Numbered from the stretch's first letter, positions 34,641 through 47,230 are shown. The stretch: DNA of 64,000 nt from Uranotaenia lowii (GCF_029784155.1 NC_073692.1:154782334-154846333), one strand, 5' to 3'. Notes: generated by a model not told the origin, from the letters alone. Translations and numbers: made by a program.

Positions 34641-36757
34641 ATTTAATGGTTTCGAGAACTTTGTAGATTTAAGTAGTTTTAATACATTATTTTGTTAAGT
34701 TATCATTAGGATCAACATGTGATCAGTTGATGTTTTCACACATAGAAATAAATAATCTTATTTCAGATTCGATATTGAAGAGCAAAACAAAGAATTATAG
34801 AATTGATGCTGAATGCATAAAGATAGTTTATACCTACCAGGAATCTGACTGCTGATTTTGATTGATTTTAAGGCGTTGAATCCAAATGTGAAATCCTTCC
34901 ATATAGCTCATGTTTTCGAGATGCCCCTTGCATAAATATTAAAAATATTTCCTAACCATAAGAAAAATTTGTAAATATTCCCGTCTACACTAAATATGTA
35001 TCTAAGATATTTAAGTTAAAGGTTTTGAATCAACATAATTTTTCTCGAAGACCGTGAACAATTTTAACTTTTCAGAAAAATGTTTAAAAAAAATTTGGTT
35101 TACATTTACTGTTTGATAAAATTTTTAAACTTCAAGAAATTTACAAAAAAGTTTTGAATCTTAACTAAATCTTTGCTTTTAAAAAGCGTAAGTTATAACG
35201 GTCTACGATTTTTATAAATTATACTTCTGATACTATAATATTTCGGAAAATCGCAAACCTTCAATAAATTTAGAGTAAAAAATTATGTTAAATCATTTTT
35301 TGTTTATGATATAAGAATTATTCTTTCACCAGTTACCATAGACTGATTTTGCTCAAAAATGATGATAACGATTTTTGAAATGACAAATCATCAAAAACTA
35401 GAGATAATAGACAAATTCTTAAAAAAAATTGAATGCAGTGCCTCACTATTCTTCGGAAATCAGGCATTAAGACCTCTAAAATTTAAATACATTTCTGTTT
35501 CTAAATATATGTGTTCGTTTAATTTGTATAGTGAATTACCTTTTAATCAATATTTTATAGAACGAAGTTCTATCAAAGGTTGTCGAAATATGGGAAAAAA
35601 GAAAAAAATAGTTTACAAATTTTTTAAAGATTTTAGAATTAAATAAAATCTACTGATTTTTTAAATGAAATTGAAGTTGGAAGGGAGGATATGCGGTGTT
35701 TTCCAAAGAGTCAAAAAACACCCTCCTCACATCCCTTCTCCTTTGAACGTTTTTCTTAACCAGATATCAACGTTTTTTATTGGAAGCTTTTTGGGAAATA
35801 TTCTTTTTTTTCTTTATTCTTTTTTTCAAAAATAAATTTTTCCTTTGAGTAGCAAAACATTTCGAATGACTTTGGTTCATCATCTTTCCAAAAACTTCTT
35901 GCAGCTTTTTCAACTAGTAAATTGCCGAAGCGCGTTTTCGAGCTATTTCGCACAAATAAACATGCAATGTAATGCCTCTATTATGTCGCGCCAGACTATA
36001 TCGCTTTTCCTCTATTAAAGAAGAGTCTGGATCTTGAGGCTCTAGCTAGACGAATTACAGTTGCTTGTATGTACAAGCGACTAAACCATGGGAAAATTGG
36101 CATGTTTTGGCTCAATTTCCAGGCTAATGGATGTATTTTTTAGGATTTCTTTGGTGACGATTCCGAAAACATCCCAACACAAACTACCAAAATCAGATAT
36201 ACCCTTTATTTGAATTGTTTTTTTTCTTTTCTGAGTGCGATTTCGGCTCATAAAAAGCTACTGATGAGTGGACTGAAGAAAAGGGGAACACTTTTTTTCG
36301 CCTGACCCTTAGGTTGGTTTATCCTACATATACAGCTGACAGAAGCAAAAGACACAGACAGAATGCCATTTGAATGGTGCCGGCTCACTATCGTTCGGTA
36401 TAATACAGAAAAAAGCTACGCTAGAGGCATAGGTTTTCAGCTAATGCTCGAAACCTTGGATGTAGGTCATTGAACTTTAGTGGAGGATTTTGTCATTTCT
36501 CGTTTACGTTGCGAAAATTTTAATCCTAGTGTCAACAAATGGATGAATACTGATTCGGTTATTTTTGATGTTCAGTTTTCTTGACCAAAATAATAAAAAA
36601 ACGTTTTTGACAGTTAATTTTTTCGAATAACGTCATGACACAGTTTCAAACGCACCATTTTGTCTAGCCTTCCATAAGGTTTAATAACAGCCCTCAAAAT
36701 AATTACTGCTTCGCTTACCTTTTTTAATTGTCATTCCTTTGAGGCTCAAAAATCTAG
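34641..36757. other. AT-rich region upstream of OR-2
   Basis: No supported gene. The frame at 35359-35646 (95 codons, Lys/Phe/Ile-rich) looks like chance. A pyrimidine-rich patch lies at about 35770-35850. The last few hundred bases presumably contain OR-2 regulatory DNA. Confidence 0.35.
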
Positions 36758-36764
36758 TATAAAA
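36758..36764 (+). promoter_or_regulatory. TATA box of OR-2
   Basis: TATAAAA whose downstream edge lies 45 bp from the OR-2 ATG, in the same relative place as the OR-1 TATA box. Confidence 0.55.
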
Positions 36765-36809
36765 GGACAATCAAACATCGCTTCGCTTCTAGGATAGAAG
36801 TCTGAAGTA

Positions 36810-38541
36810 ATGAAATCCGAGATTCCGTGTCGGAAGTTTCTTTGGAAGCAATGGAATCCGCACAAACGTTTGGAAGCGCTCAGTTTACAGCTGTCATTAT
36901 TGAGATTCGTGGGATTGTGGCCTCCAGAAAAGGCGACACGAAAGCAGCTGATAGCGTATCGAATCTATGGCTGGTGCTTTCGAATATTTTTCATGTACTT
37001 ACTGACGCTTTCCCAGGCACTGCATCTTTTGGAGGTGGACGATTTGAGTGTAAGATGATATTGGTTTTGAAAGTTATCGAAGTTCTTTTGAAGGTACATC
37101 CAATTTCAGGGGATTGCTGAGGCTTTATTCATCTTACTTACCCAAGTAACGATGATTTTTAAGCTGAACATTTTCAATACCAAGTTCGAACGAATAAAGA
37201 CTGCTGTTCTTAAAGTGCGATGTTCTATGTACGACCCAAAGTGTGATGCTGAACGGAAGTAAGAACCATTTCCTGTGGTTTTTCAGCATTTACATCACTA
37301 ATGAAACCAATTACAGAGCCGTTTGCGATGCCATGGTCCAGTCTTGGCTTCTCGGATTGATGTTTCTGGTTCCGGCCTATTGCACCATTCTATACTGGGC
37401 AATTTGGCCATTGATTGAAGGTGACATGAAGCTCCCTCTGCCGGCTTGGTTTCCATTCGAGTATAATCATTCTCCATTGGTATACTCTCTGGTGTGGGCT
37501 TATCAAGTGTTTGGAATCTTGGTGACAAGTAGCTACAACATTGGAACCGACACCATGATAACAGGACTTCTGGCCCATGTCTATGGTCAAATCTCCCGTC
37601 TAGGAGTTTTGCTCTCAAAGGTCAGGAACAAACAACTTTCAGAATATAAATCATTGATTTTCAATCTTTTCAGTTGGGCAGAGAAGAGCCGGCCTGGATT
37701 GTAACGAGCTCCGGCAAACCACTTCAATCGTATGTTGACTTCAGTTGCAAAATTTGTAACTCCATCAAAGGATTTGAGCTAAATGTGGAAAATTTGACAA
37801 ATCGCCATGGTGCTCAGTATGGACATTTGGTAGAACTGATTATATTTCATAAGGACATTCTAAGGTTAATGAGGTCAACTTAAAACTTCGCAAACTAAAA
37901 CAAATTATTTTTGCCAGATTCTTCAACGAAGTAATCGACATCTTCGATCCATCCATATTTGCGCAAATCATTGCCTCGGTTCTTATAATTTGTATGACGG
38001 GATTACGGTTAATCACCGGGGGACATGATGTCGTGGTGGTCATTTCATCCCTCAACTATCTGGTGACGATGGTTTGTCAGTTGCTGATGTTTTGCTATAT
38101 CGGGAATGATATCACGTACTCGGTAAATATAAACCCCGAGTTTATAAAGCAAATTAACCATTTTAACATTCTTATAATTTGAACTTTTCGGCTAAGAGCG
38201 ATCAACTTATTCAAAAAGCGATGATTTGTAACTACACAGAGTTTAACCGAGCAACTACCAAAGCGTTTATATTCTTTTTAACGTGGTAAGTCGAAACAAA
38301 AAATTTAAACCAATTTTCAATTAATTTTCTATTTTTTCACTCTAGTATGAAGCGAGTTGTCCCCGTTGAAGTTGGATTTGTGTTCAAATATACCCTGACT
38401 TTGTCCAGTTTTCTCACAGTGAGTTATTTTCGGATCTTACAAACGGTGTAATGTCCACCTTATAATACATCCAATTATCTGTTTCAGATACTCAAAACAT
38501 CATATTCATACTTTGCTGTTTTGAAGAGCGTTCAAACATAA
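36810..38541 (+). CDS. Odorant receptor OR-2 (complete, eight exons)
   Basis: Insect odorant receptor of the 7tm_6 family, paralogous to OR-1; such proteins form odorant-gated channels with Orco. Exons: 36810-37049, 37110-37258, 37317-37620, 37674-37864, 37918-38122, 38197-38285, 38346-38418, 38488-38541 (TAA). They total 1305 bp, 434 residues plus stop, with all junctions GT-AG and the frame kept throughout. Landmarks: WNPHKRLEALSLQLSLLR near residue 15, LVPAYCTILYWAIWPLIEGD in exon 3, YGQISRLGVLLSK closing exon 3, HGAQYGHLVELIIFHKDILR closing exon 4, YIGNDITYS closing exon 5, and the C-terminal SYSYFAVLKSVQT. Exons 2, 3 and 5 are exactly as long as in OR-1. Most introns are 52-75 bp. It lies in the large kelch-like intron on the same strand as the host gene. 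Confidence 0.92.
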
Positions 38542-39363
38542 ACAGTATGTTATTAAAAAAAAGTAATGTAAAGACCAAAATTAAAGACCCGTGATTTAAA
38601 CGAGCTACCATCTTTATCATTATTTTTTAAATGTTGATTAAATCTGGACTCAAATCAAAATATATCGTCTTTCTTTTCAAACTTCATTAATTTTGACACA
38701 TTCCTGACACAGCCCGTGCGAATGACCAACAAATCAACAAAATTGTTTTTTGTTTTGATATTCTCTATTTTGGGCTATGTTCGAGTCGGGTTTGTTTCAT
38801 TTATCTTCCATAATGGTCACGGAAGCAGTTAAAAGTTTTCCACCATGTAGTATTGAACTGAATTATTTTTATTTAGTGTAACAAAAACTGTAGGAAAACC
38901 TGCACAACTTTACAACTTTAATTCCGTGGCATCTAATCATCAGATGTGGACCTCAAGATTACTGTTCAAATCCGAATGCTTACAAACAAAAGGCTCGATT
39001 CTAAAAAGAGTTCTGTCTCGCGACCTTGATTTAAGGCCTGGCAGACAAAACTTGAAATGCCCGAATAAAGCCTGCTTAAAAAGAGAATAAAATTTAACAC
39101 AGTGATTTGTCGTTTTCTAGAGCTTGTGACAGAGATTGTGACATCGCTTTATTCCTGCTACATATGACTCAGTCATTATGAACGTTTCCCCATTATGAAG
39201 TGACCATAGGGCTATTTCCAACATCTTATTGATTAGGGTAAAACTCACAGATTACGATTTTTTTGTATTTCGCAGTTTTATGTTAAGTTGTTTGCAGAAA
39301 ATGAATAAATTATTCTTTATACTTGATCTACACTAATAAACGAATTGATATCTTTAAGACCAA
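38542..39363. other. Spacer downstream of OR-2
   Basis: AT-rich; no gene or clear repeat. An AATAAA-like sequence near 39085-39091 could serve as a polyadenylation signal but lies far from the OR-2 stop. Confidence 0.3.
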
Positions 39364-42300
39364 CGAAAAGAGAGGTGCTCCAATGTGTCATGAGCCTATT
39401 TGACCCTATCGGACTGCTTTCCCCTTTCGTCATTCACGGCAAAATGATAGTCCAAGATCTCTGGCGCAGTGGAGTTCATTAGGATCAAGGCCGTGCAAAC
39501 GGGGGGGGTTTTAGGGGTTTAACCCCCCCCCCCCCCATGGAGATTTTTTCCAAGCAAAATTTTTCAGTTCAAGAGAGGAATTTACCATACATGTTAGAAA
39601 ATTTTCTCGCTTCCGGCGGAATTTCATCTTAAATCACTCAAGGCCTAAGACATTTCACTTTTAGACGTTTCCTAATTGATACTAATTTTGAATTGTATAT
39701 TTCAGTTTGTAATTCATTAAACCATCTGTATTGAAACTCAAATTTTGACACAAAAAATGGGTTGTATTTACAATGGGTTTTTATTAAGAACTGTAACCAA
39801 CCAAATTCAGAATTTGAAGCTAACAAAATTCATTCATCGACTACTTATTTAACATATCCACAAATTGGTAGAAATGTTACAAGCGTTTAATACTTCCGAT
39901 AGTCATCAGAATAAGCCAAAAAAACTTTAACTTCAATATTATTATTAATCACTTTGATTATAAAAAAAAGTCATTACAAATTTTCTTCGAATTATAAATA
40001 TTCTTCATTAAACAAATTTTAGCATTAATTTTGTTTTGTGTTTCTTGTTCTCCTTATACTCAACCCCACATTCAAAGGGTTTTTAATGAATTACACAAGG
40101 CCACAAAATTCACATCTTTCCAAAGTGCAAAAAACTTTATAGTTAATTTTAATTAAATTTATTGCATCCAAATATGCTGTTATTGTTTTCTATCTATCAG
40201 CTTCTCCTTTTTGATACAACTTTTAGATGTGTTAAAATCATTTAAAATTAATTGGAATTTTTTAGACAAAATTTAAAAAGCTTTACAAAAAAAATCAATA
40301 ATGGTTAAAGTTTAATCATCAACTTTCTCTAAGTTATTGTGAATTCTGCGAAAAAAGTTTTACAGTTTTTCTGTTTAAAAAAGGGAATTTTTACATATAT
40401 TTAAAAAAAATTCAACAAAAATCAAATTTTGGATATTTTTTAAGCAAAAATTGAATAATTAAGCAGGCTTCAACAAAATGGTTTAATTATATGAAACCTT
40501 TGTATTGTTATGATATTCGTACAATTTTTAAAAACTGTTAAATTTATTATTTTGAGATTATTCATCATCATCATGATCGAAATATTTTTCCTTCTTAGTC
40601 AAATGAAGTAAACAAATCCATAGCCATTTTTGTTCTTTCATGTAGATTTGTAAGTTAATTAGTTATCAATGATTGATTTCACTCAAGATTGATTCATTTT
40701 TGAACTTATAAACTATATATCACCAAAACTAAAGGCAAATGACAAAATTTATGTAAAGATTCAAGAAATTTAGTAAATTTGAAGAAATTCTAAATCTACC
40801 ATATTATCAAAGGCATAAAGTACTGTTTTCTTAAGCTATCAATTGAATTCTATGAATTAATTTACGAAGTCGTATGAAGTTTTTAATGAAAAAAAATCAT
40901 CTTGAAGCTTATTTGTTTGATTTTTATATTTTGTTTGTATTTTATAACAACTTCGCCGAATTTTATTGTATAGTTTTATTTTTATGAATTTTTATAAAGA
41001 AAAACACAATTTCGACTTTTTGTTATTGTCAGGACTCAGTATTTAAATTGGCAGCGAAAAAATATTCAGAGCTTGAAATTCTAAACTATTTGATATGAAT
41101 GTTAAGGTTTACAAACGTCTCACGTAATTTTCAATCATCGTTTTTGAATCGATCAGGATTTTTTGGCTAATCTATGAAAAGTTTCAAAAATGTGCTACTT
41201 GTAATCTTTGAAGAAAAATTTCAATTTTTTCAAAATATTTAGAACAAAACATGGAATCACAAATTGTTTAATATTTTTTTTATTGACTTATCGGATTTAT
41301 TGTGAATTTTGTTGCTGTTATTGTTTCTAGCTAAATTTGAATTTCGAAAACCCCCCCCATGGACAGGCTCTTCGCACGGGCCTGATTAGGATCAAAAGAT
41401 ATAGGATGCGAAGTGGGAGAAATTTCTTCGTTGGACATCTCTGCTTCAAAACATTGATGGTTTACAAATCGCTCAACACTTTGCTGGACTTGTGCTGAAT
41501 CCATTGGTCCAACTTTACATTTTCACGTATTATCGATTGGTCGAGGACAACCGTATTGTGGTGAGCCTAGTCAGATTGGTGGCCAAAGTTGCGCCACTCA
41601 AGTACCAATCCATCCCACGAAAACAGTTACAAGCGATAGTTCTTGGGGCGGATATGTTTGCAAATGTCTGTACAGATCACACAATACCAATCAGCGAGAC
41701 TTATGTCTTATGTCAGCGAGACTTATACTATCACTCAATGATCCCCAAATTTGGCACTGGCTATCGACTAAGGAAAACATAGCAGATAGTCTGACTAAGT
41801 GGCGAAAGGAAACCGTACCAGACTCAAACGGCAAATGGTTTTATGGACCATCCTTCCTCTACCAAGACTTGGAGTATTGGCCGAAGCAGAAGCCCATCCC
41901 AAATACAACCGATGAGCTTGAAGTCACCATTTGTTGCACCATATATCCGTTCCGCACTCATTAGTAGATGCTCCAGAATGTCGAAGTGTCCCATCCTTCG
42001 TTTGCTTTCAAATTATCGTCGGCGAGTTTAAGGTCTACCCATCGAAGCCGTACAAGCTACTGAAAGGATAAAAGCATTAATGAAAAAGTGTATTCCATCG
42101 ATAAAACAGCCTCTCCGACAACCCGAATATCGAGAAGCGAAAATGATGTTTCGGAGAGTGGTCCAAGCTGACTGTTTCCAGATGAAGTCCAAGTCCTGTT
42201 AAGCAACCGTTTCAAACCAATAACCGTATATAAAAGTATTGAGAAGACAAGTGCTATTTATGGATCAACCCCGTATGCTGATGAGTTCGGCATTATAAGA

Positions 42301-43310
42301 GTAGAAGGAAGAGCTGTCAATGCTCAACACGCCATATTCGATGTACGATTTCCCATAATATTACAAGAGTCACGTGATAACTCAACGTCTAATAGATTTT
42401 TATCATCATACCTTCAGGCAAGGGAATCGAGAAACCGTATTTAACGAGCTTCGACAACGCTTCGAAAAAGCGAAACTACGTCCTGCGATCGACAAAGCAG
42501 CGAAGAATTGTCAACGGTACAGAATCCAGAAATGTGAAGATCGTGTGACGCCCTATGTTAGACCGTTCAAGTACTCGGGATTGGACTATCTGGGCCCAGT
42601 AGAAGTAACGGTTGGCAGAAGGAAGGAGAAGAGATACGTGGCAGTTTTTACTTGCTTCGTAATAAGAGCTATTCATCTCGAGTTGGCGTAAAGTTTGTCA
42701 TCGGACTCCTGCATCATAGCGATCAAGAGATTTGTTCTCAAAAGAGGGTTTCCACACTAAATTTTTCGAGAGTTGAAAAAACAACTAAACGAAATCCATC
42801 TAGCCTGTACTAATACCTTTACCAACGCCCAAACTAACTGGTTATTCAATCCATCCGCAGCTCCCCACATGGGTGGTGTGTGGGAACGCTTGGTAAGAAG
42901 GGTTAACGTGTCAATGGAGGCCTTAGACGACGGAAGAAAGTTGAATGATGCGATTCTCCCAACTGTTTTGGCTGGAAAGGAGGCGCTTATCAACTCGAAA
43001 CCTTTGATGTTAATACCACAGGGAATTTCAGAGCTCTCACTTCAAACCATTTTGTGATGGAAATTTCTTCTACAGATCAGGATGCTGCTAAAGGTAATAT
43101 GGTATATCTAGGCGAAGCTTTGCGATCCCAGTACTTAGCAGGAACAGTTTCGGATCGTTGGCACAAAGAACATTTTCCTTCATAAACGTCCAAAGATCTT
43201 GTCTACCTAGCAGAAGGAGCTCGGCGATCATGGATTAGAGGAAGGATAAGGGAAGTATCTGGTGGACCAGGTTGCGATGCAGGTAGAAGCTCTTCGTAGA
43301 ATATAGGTTA
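39364..43310 (+). mobile_element. Dead Pao/Bel LTR retrotransposon, 3' half of pol
   Basis: Fragments in order: the RT/RNase H connection ([18 protein letters not shown] near 39390), an RNase H remnant (RLVAKVAPLKYQSIPRKQLQ near 41570), the pre-integrase region (ENIADSLTKWRKETVPDSNG, 41776), the integrase core in 42374-42691 (RPFKYSGLDYLGPVEVTVGR), and the later part of the integrase (NPSAAPHMGGVWERLVRRV, 42850). Stops and frameshifts are frequent and no LTR was found. A 1.9-kb hAT-like element splits it at 39486. It is a different, older element from the Pao/Bel copy at 53924-64000. Confidence 0.85.
39486..41384 (+). mobile_element. AT-rich hAT-like non-autonomous element, 1899 bp
   Basis: Inserted in dead Pao/Bel coding sequence with a perfect 8-bp duplication, ATTAGGAT, at 39478-39485 and 41385-41392. 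The termini are CAAGGCCGTGC and GCACGGGCCTG. Next to the left terminus lies a hairpin of a G-run and a C-run (39501-39538), and next to the right terminus a C-run (41351-41358). The interior is AT-rich without a transposase. Its partner is the partial copy at 1-1656. Confidence 0.85.
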
Positions 43311-44017
43311 GATTTCACATAAGTATGCTCAAAAATTATTTTTTTAACTTAAATTGCCTCCAAATAGACCACAAGCCTAAACCAGCATATCTAGAGAAAT
43401 CGGAAAGGCATTGATAGTTCAGTATACCACAAATTTAAGAATATTTCTTATCCTAATAAGTCTTATCTTACAAGTAAATTTTATTTTTAACTTTGAGGAG
43501 CGAAAATTTAAAGGTGTGCTTCGAAGATTCTAAACAACATCTGAACCTCCGAACAATGACATTATGAAAGAGTTGTTAAACAGTTTTAATTGGATTTTGT
43601 ACCTGTTAAAAAAAGACTTAAGAGGAGCTTAGCTCCAGCTTCGTCTAAAATCATATTTTTTCCACATTTCCTTATTTATTTACTTTTCTCTTCAAAAGTG
43701 ACGAATTAAAACTAGATTTTAGCACTGGATTTTGTTTACAGCAAAACAAGTTTGGCTCATTGAAGCCTAGATAAAAAATATTTAAATTTTTAAAATATTA
43801 ATAAAACAACAAAGATATTGCAACATAAGAAAGCTGATCTATTTTACAAATGAACTAGATTAATGAAAGGTTCAAGAAACTAACAAAAACTTGGTTTTCC
43901 AATTTTCAAATGTTTAAAATATTATTTTGTAGATTTTTGTGAATTAAATATATTCTATGTTTTCAGTTAGTTTATCGGTTATTTTTGTCGATAGAATCAA
44001 TATTGTATCTTCGATAA
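43311..44017. other. AT-rich spacer
   Basis: No gene or repeat recognised between the dead Pao/Bel element and the 500-bp tandem duplication. Confidence 0.35.
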
Positions 44018-45016
44018 GACCAGTTATAAATCAGTTGAAAATGCTAGTTTTTATTGATTATTTGACAAAATAAACCAAGTCTGCGCAGAGTAAATGCTTT
44101 ATCTACCTACTGAATTTTAAAACAGTACCAAAATTGTATTTTCTTTTGTGTTTTGTCAATCTTAACCATATAAGGGTATAAAAGAATTTAAATAAAATAG
44201 TTTCAAAGTTGAACTTTTTAATCGAATCACCATCAAAGTTATCGTTTTTTTAAATATATGTACATAAGGGTGCCATTCAAATGGGTATTGTCGAATTTTG
44301 AAAACCGACCATATACATTTTGTAGATTGGCCCAAAAACTGATACGTGCAAAATTTCAGCTCAATCGGATTTGATTTAAGGGTGCCTCAAAGCGCTCAAA
44401 GTTTAGGTTTTTGACCCTCAAAATCCACCAAAGGGAGGACCAAAGGAAATCGGAACAATCGAAATTTTAATTTTGATGCCAGATGACTTAAAAATGCATA
44501 AAACGTCGAAATCTGGTATTATCTCGACCAGTTATAAATCAGTTGAAAATGCTAGTTTTTATTGATTATTTGACAAAACGAACCATGTCTGCGCAGAATA
44601 AATGTTTTATCTACCTACTGAATTTTTAAACAGTACCAAAATTGTATTTTCATTTATGATTTGTCAATCTTTACCAAATAAGGGTATAAATGAATTTGAA
44701 TAAAATAGTTTCAAAGTTGAACTTTTCAATCGAATCACCATAAAAGTTATCGTTTAAGGGTGCCAGTCAAATGGGTATTGTCAAATTTCGAAAACCGACC
44801 ATATACATTTTGTAGATTGGTCCAAAAACTGATACGTGCAAAATTTCAGCTCAATCGGATTTGATTTAAGGGTGCCTCAAAGCGCTCAAAGTTTCGGTTT
44901 TTGACCCTCAAAAATCACTAAAGGGAGGACCAAAGGAAATCGGAACAATCGAAATTTTAATTTTGATGCCAGATGACTTAAAAATGCATAAAACGTTGAA
45001 ATCTGGTATTATCTCG
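44018..45016 (+). repeat. Tandem duplication of about 0.5 kb
   Basis: 44018-44525 and 44526-45016 are near-identical copies starting GACCAGTTATAAATCAGTTG and ending GGTATTATCTC. The second copy lacks about 18 bp around the sequence ATATATGTACAT. The duplicated segment includes the left end of the adjacent TIR element plus about 240 bp of its flank, so it arose after that element had inserted. Confidence 0.9.
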
Positions 45017-45697
45017 AAAAAAAATTTGTCAAAAATCGACTTTAAAATTTCAAAAATAATCTAAGGGACAAAATTGAAAAACCGAAATTTTAAATCTATC
45101 TTCCGGGACTTATTCGGTTTTCCGAAAAAAATAAGAAAAGTCTCTGAAAGTCGATTTTTGGCCAAAATTATTTTATTTTGAAACATCACTAGATCTCGGA
45201 GTTTTTATGCATTTCTTAGTCATTTGGCATCAACATTAAAATTTTGATTTTCCAAGTTTTATTTGATCCCCACTTTGGTGATTTTCGAGGGTCAAAAAAC
45301 CGAAATATTGTGCGTATTGAGGCATCCCTTAATCAAGTCTGATTGAGCTGAAATTTTGCACAGGTCAGTTTTTAGGCCAATTTACAAATAAGGTCCCCAG
45401 AGCCAAAGGGGTATACGTGCAAAAATGATCTATTTTGAGTAAATGGTGCCAAAAGATTCTTCGTTTTTCAGGCTATACTTGGTGATTTTTTCATATTTTT
45501 TAAAGTATATTTGGATACTTTTACGTTCCGAAGAAATGCACAAACTTTTGGAAAATATATGGGAAATGGCCAAACACAAAATCTTAAAAGCGTGTTTTCT
45601 CGAAATAAGCTTTTATGCACTTATACCTCTTTGGCTTCAAGGGCCTCAAATGCATATGGTCGGTTTTCAAAATTCGATAATGAAATTGCCACCCTAA
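44756..45697. mobile_element. TIR element with long inverted arms
   Basis: The left end (AAGGGTGCCATTCAAATGGG at the first copy, 44266; a one-base variant at 44756) and the right end (GCCACCCT at 45687-45694) are inverted repeats. The match continues inward through GAATTTTGAAAACCGACCAT and GCAAAATTTCAGCTCAATC. The arms are a few hundred bp and diverged. No coding content and no clear target duplication. Confidence 0.6.
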
Positions 45698-45933
45698 TGT
45701 TTGTATGTATATTTTTCAGACGCATTCAACATAACCCAGGTAATAAGAACCATCATCAGTTAAATTTCTTCCTAAATTTTTAAATAATGTATGATCGAGC
45801 TAATTTTTCAAACAAAATTAAGACTCTATTCCAAAAAGGCGTATTCTCTTTCTGGTAAAATCATTCAACGTGTTATTTTGCAATTTTTAAAATGTTGACT
45901 CAGTGTCGCTTTGTACTTAGATGTGCTTCAAAC

Positions 45934-46786
45934 CAGAGATGTTAAAATCGCGAGTCTTCATACTCGCACTTTGCCCTTCTTTGCAGAACGATTTTATTTC
46001 GTTAAAATCAAACTGCAATGATGCTATCGATAGTTCAATTCGGAAAGCATCAGGAAGGAAGCTTCGGGTAAACTCGGCAGGAGTAAACAGCAATCGGGGG
46101 CGGGGGAAACATCAGCGAAACGAACGTACAGTCAGCCTTGCCAGATCTACGGATTTCTCCGTAGTTCTACGGATTTTCAGCATTTCTACGGATCTACGGA
46201 TCGATACTCGAAATCTACGGATTTTTAGCATTTCCTACGGATTTTCTACGGATTATCGAAAAAATTCAAGGGATTCTGCGGATAACTGAAAATTCTACCT
46301 GACGACCAAAAAAAAAAAAAAAGGTCATCAAGTTTTATTTTGCCGAAATCAGCACATTTTTCGATTTTCCTTAAATCTACGGACTTGAGCGGTTTTCAAT
46401 CAGGCAACGCTGCGTACAGTTCTGAAAAAATCGTTTTCGTTCGGCAGCCGAACACATCAATCGGACAACGCATAGGGGCGTGGCTAAAAGTGATAGATAC
46501 AAGGGAACGGGAAACGAGCGAGAGAAGGGTGCGAGGAATGTTAACTCAGTCCGTCGGGCAACGATCGCTCGTGTGCATTTGTGTACGGTCAGCTTCGTTC
46601 TGTTGTTTCGTTGTTGTGATTTTATTCCTGCGAGGCATGGAAAACATCAATGCAAAACTGTTTTCTTCGTTTTGTGCACATTGATGTGATGATTGGAACG
46701 AAGATGAAATCAATCTGCAAATAGCAAGTTAAACTCGGAAGAAATCAGCCGAATGATTCTTTCCGAGGCGAGTTTACGCATCTCTG
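45934..46786. mobile_element. hAT-like non-autonomous element with 8-bp TSD
   Basis: 853 bp with CAGAGATG at the left end and CATCTCTG at the right, flanked by CTTCAAAC on both sides (45926-45933 and 46787-46794). No transposase is present. The frames at 45921-46289 and 46340-46684 are chance frames running across the nested MITE. Confidence 0.85.
46133..46412. mobile_element. Nested hAT-like MITE, 280 bp
   Basis: It lies inside the hAT-like element at 45934-46786. The ends are CAGCCTTGCC and GGCAACGCTG, with the 8-bp duplication CGTACAGT at 46125-46132 and 46413-46420. The interior consists of repeated CTACGGAT motifs and an A-run. A diverged copy lies at 23578-23737. Confidence 0.85.
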
Positions 46787-46794
46787 CTTCAAAC

Positions 46795-47049
46795 TGACGT
46801 AGTTTCTGAGTTCTAAGTCAGAAGTTAGATGTCTATTTTAAAAATCTGATTCGAAAACTGAAACCGATATCTTGTATAGAATTTTAAATCTATTTGCAAC
46901 ATCTAAATTTAAAATCAAGTTTTAATGTCTGAAATGAAAATCCGCAATCTATTATTAAACCTTATAGGATTCAATTTTATAAATTTGGGCTGTGCCTCAA
47001 AAGGAATTTATTTGAATGCTGAATTTGTGTAATAATTGAACAATTTAAA
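46795..47049. other. Short AT-rich spacer
   Basis: No feature recognised. Confidence 0.3.
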
Positions 47050-47230
47050 AAGACTTAAAAAGACATACACCGTCTTAGCCGATTTAGGCTTTACAGACTG
47101 AATAAATTACGTGGACAACTTAAGGTTAACATTTAACACCCAGTACCGAGATGGGAATCGAACCCATGCCATCAGTGGACCAGCGATTACCGTCTTACCA
47201 CGCTAACCACTCCACCACCAAGACGTACAT
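47050..47230 (-). repeat. tRNA-derived SINE
   Basis: The - strand starts with an A-box-like TGGTGGAGTGGTTAGCG near 47217, has a B box GGTTCGATTCC near 47162, and continues into about 90 bp of tRNA-unrelated sequence ending in a short tail with repeated TTTTTAAGTC. The T stem (ATGGG/CCCAT) pairs perfectly but the acceptor stem does not, as expected for a SINE head rather than a tRNA gene. Confidence 0.6.

Noticed and set aside
35359..35646. 95-codon Lys/Phe-rich frame upstream of OR-2
   Set aside because: AT-rich low-complexity frame with no splice or promoter context and no domain.
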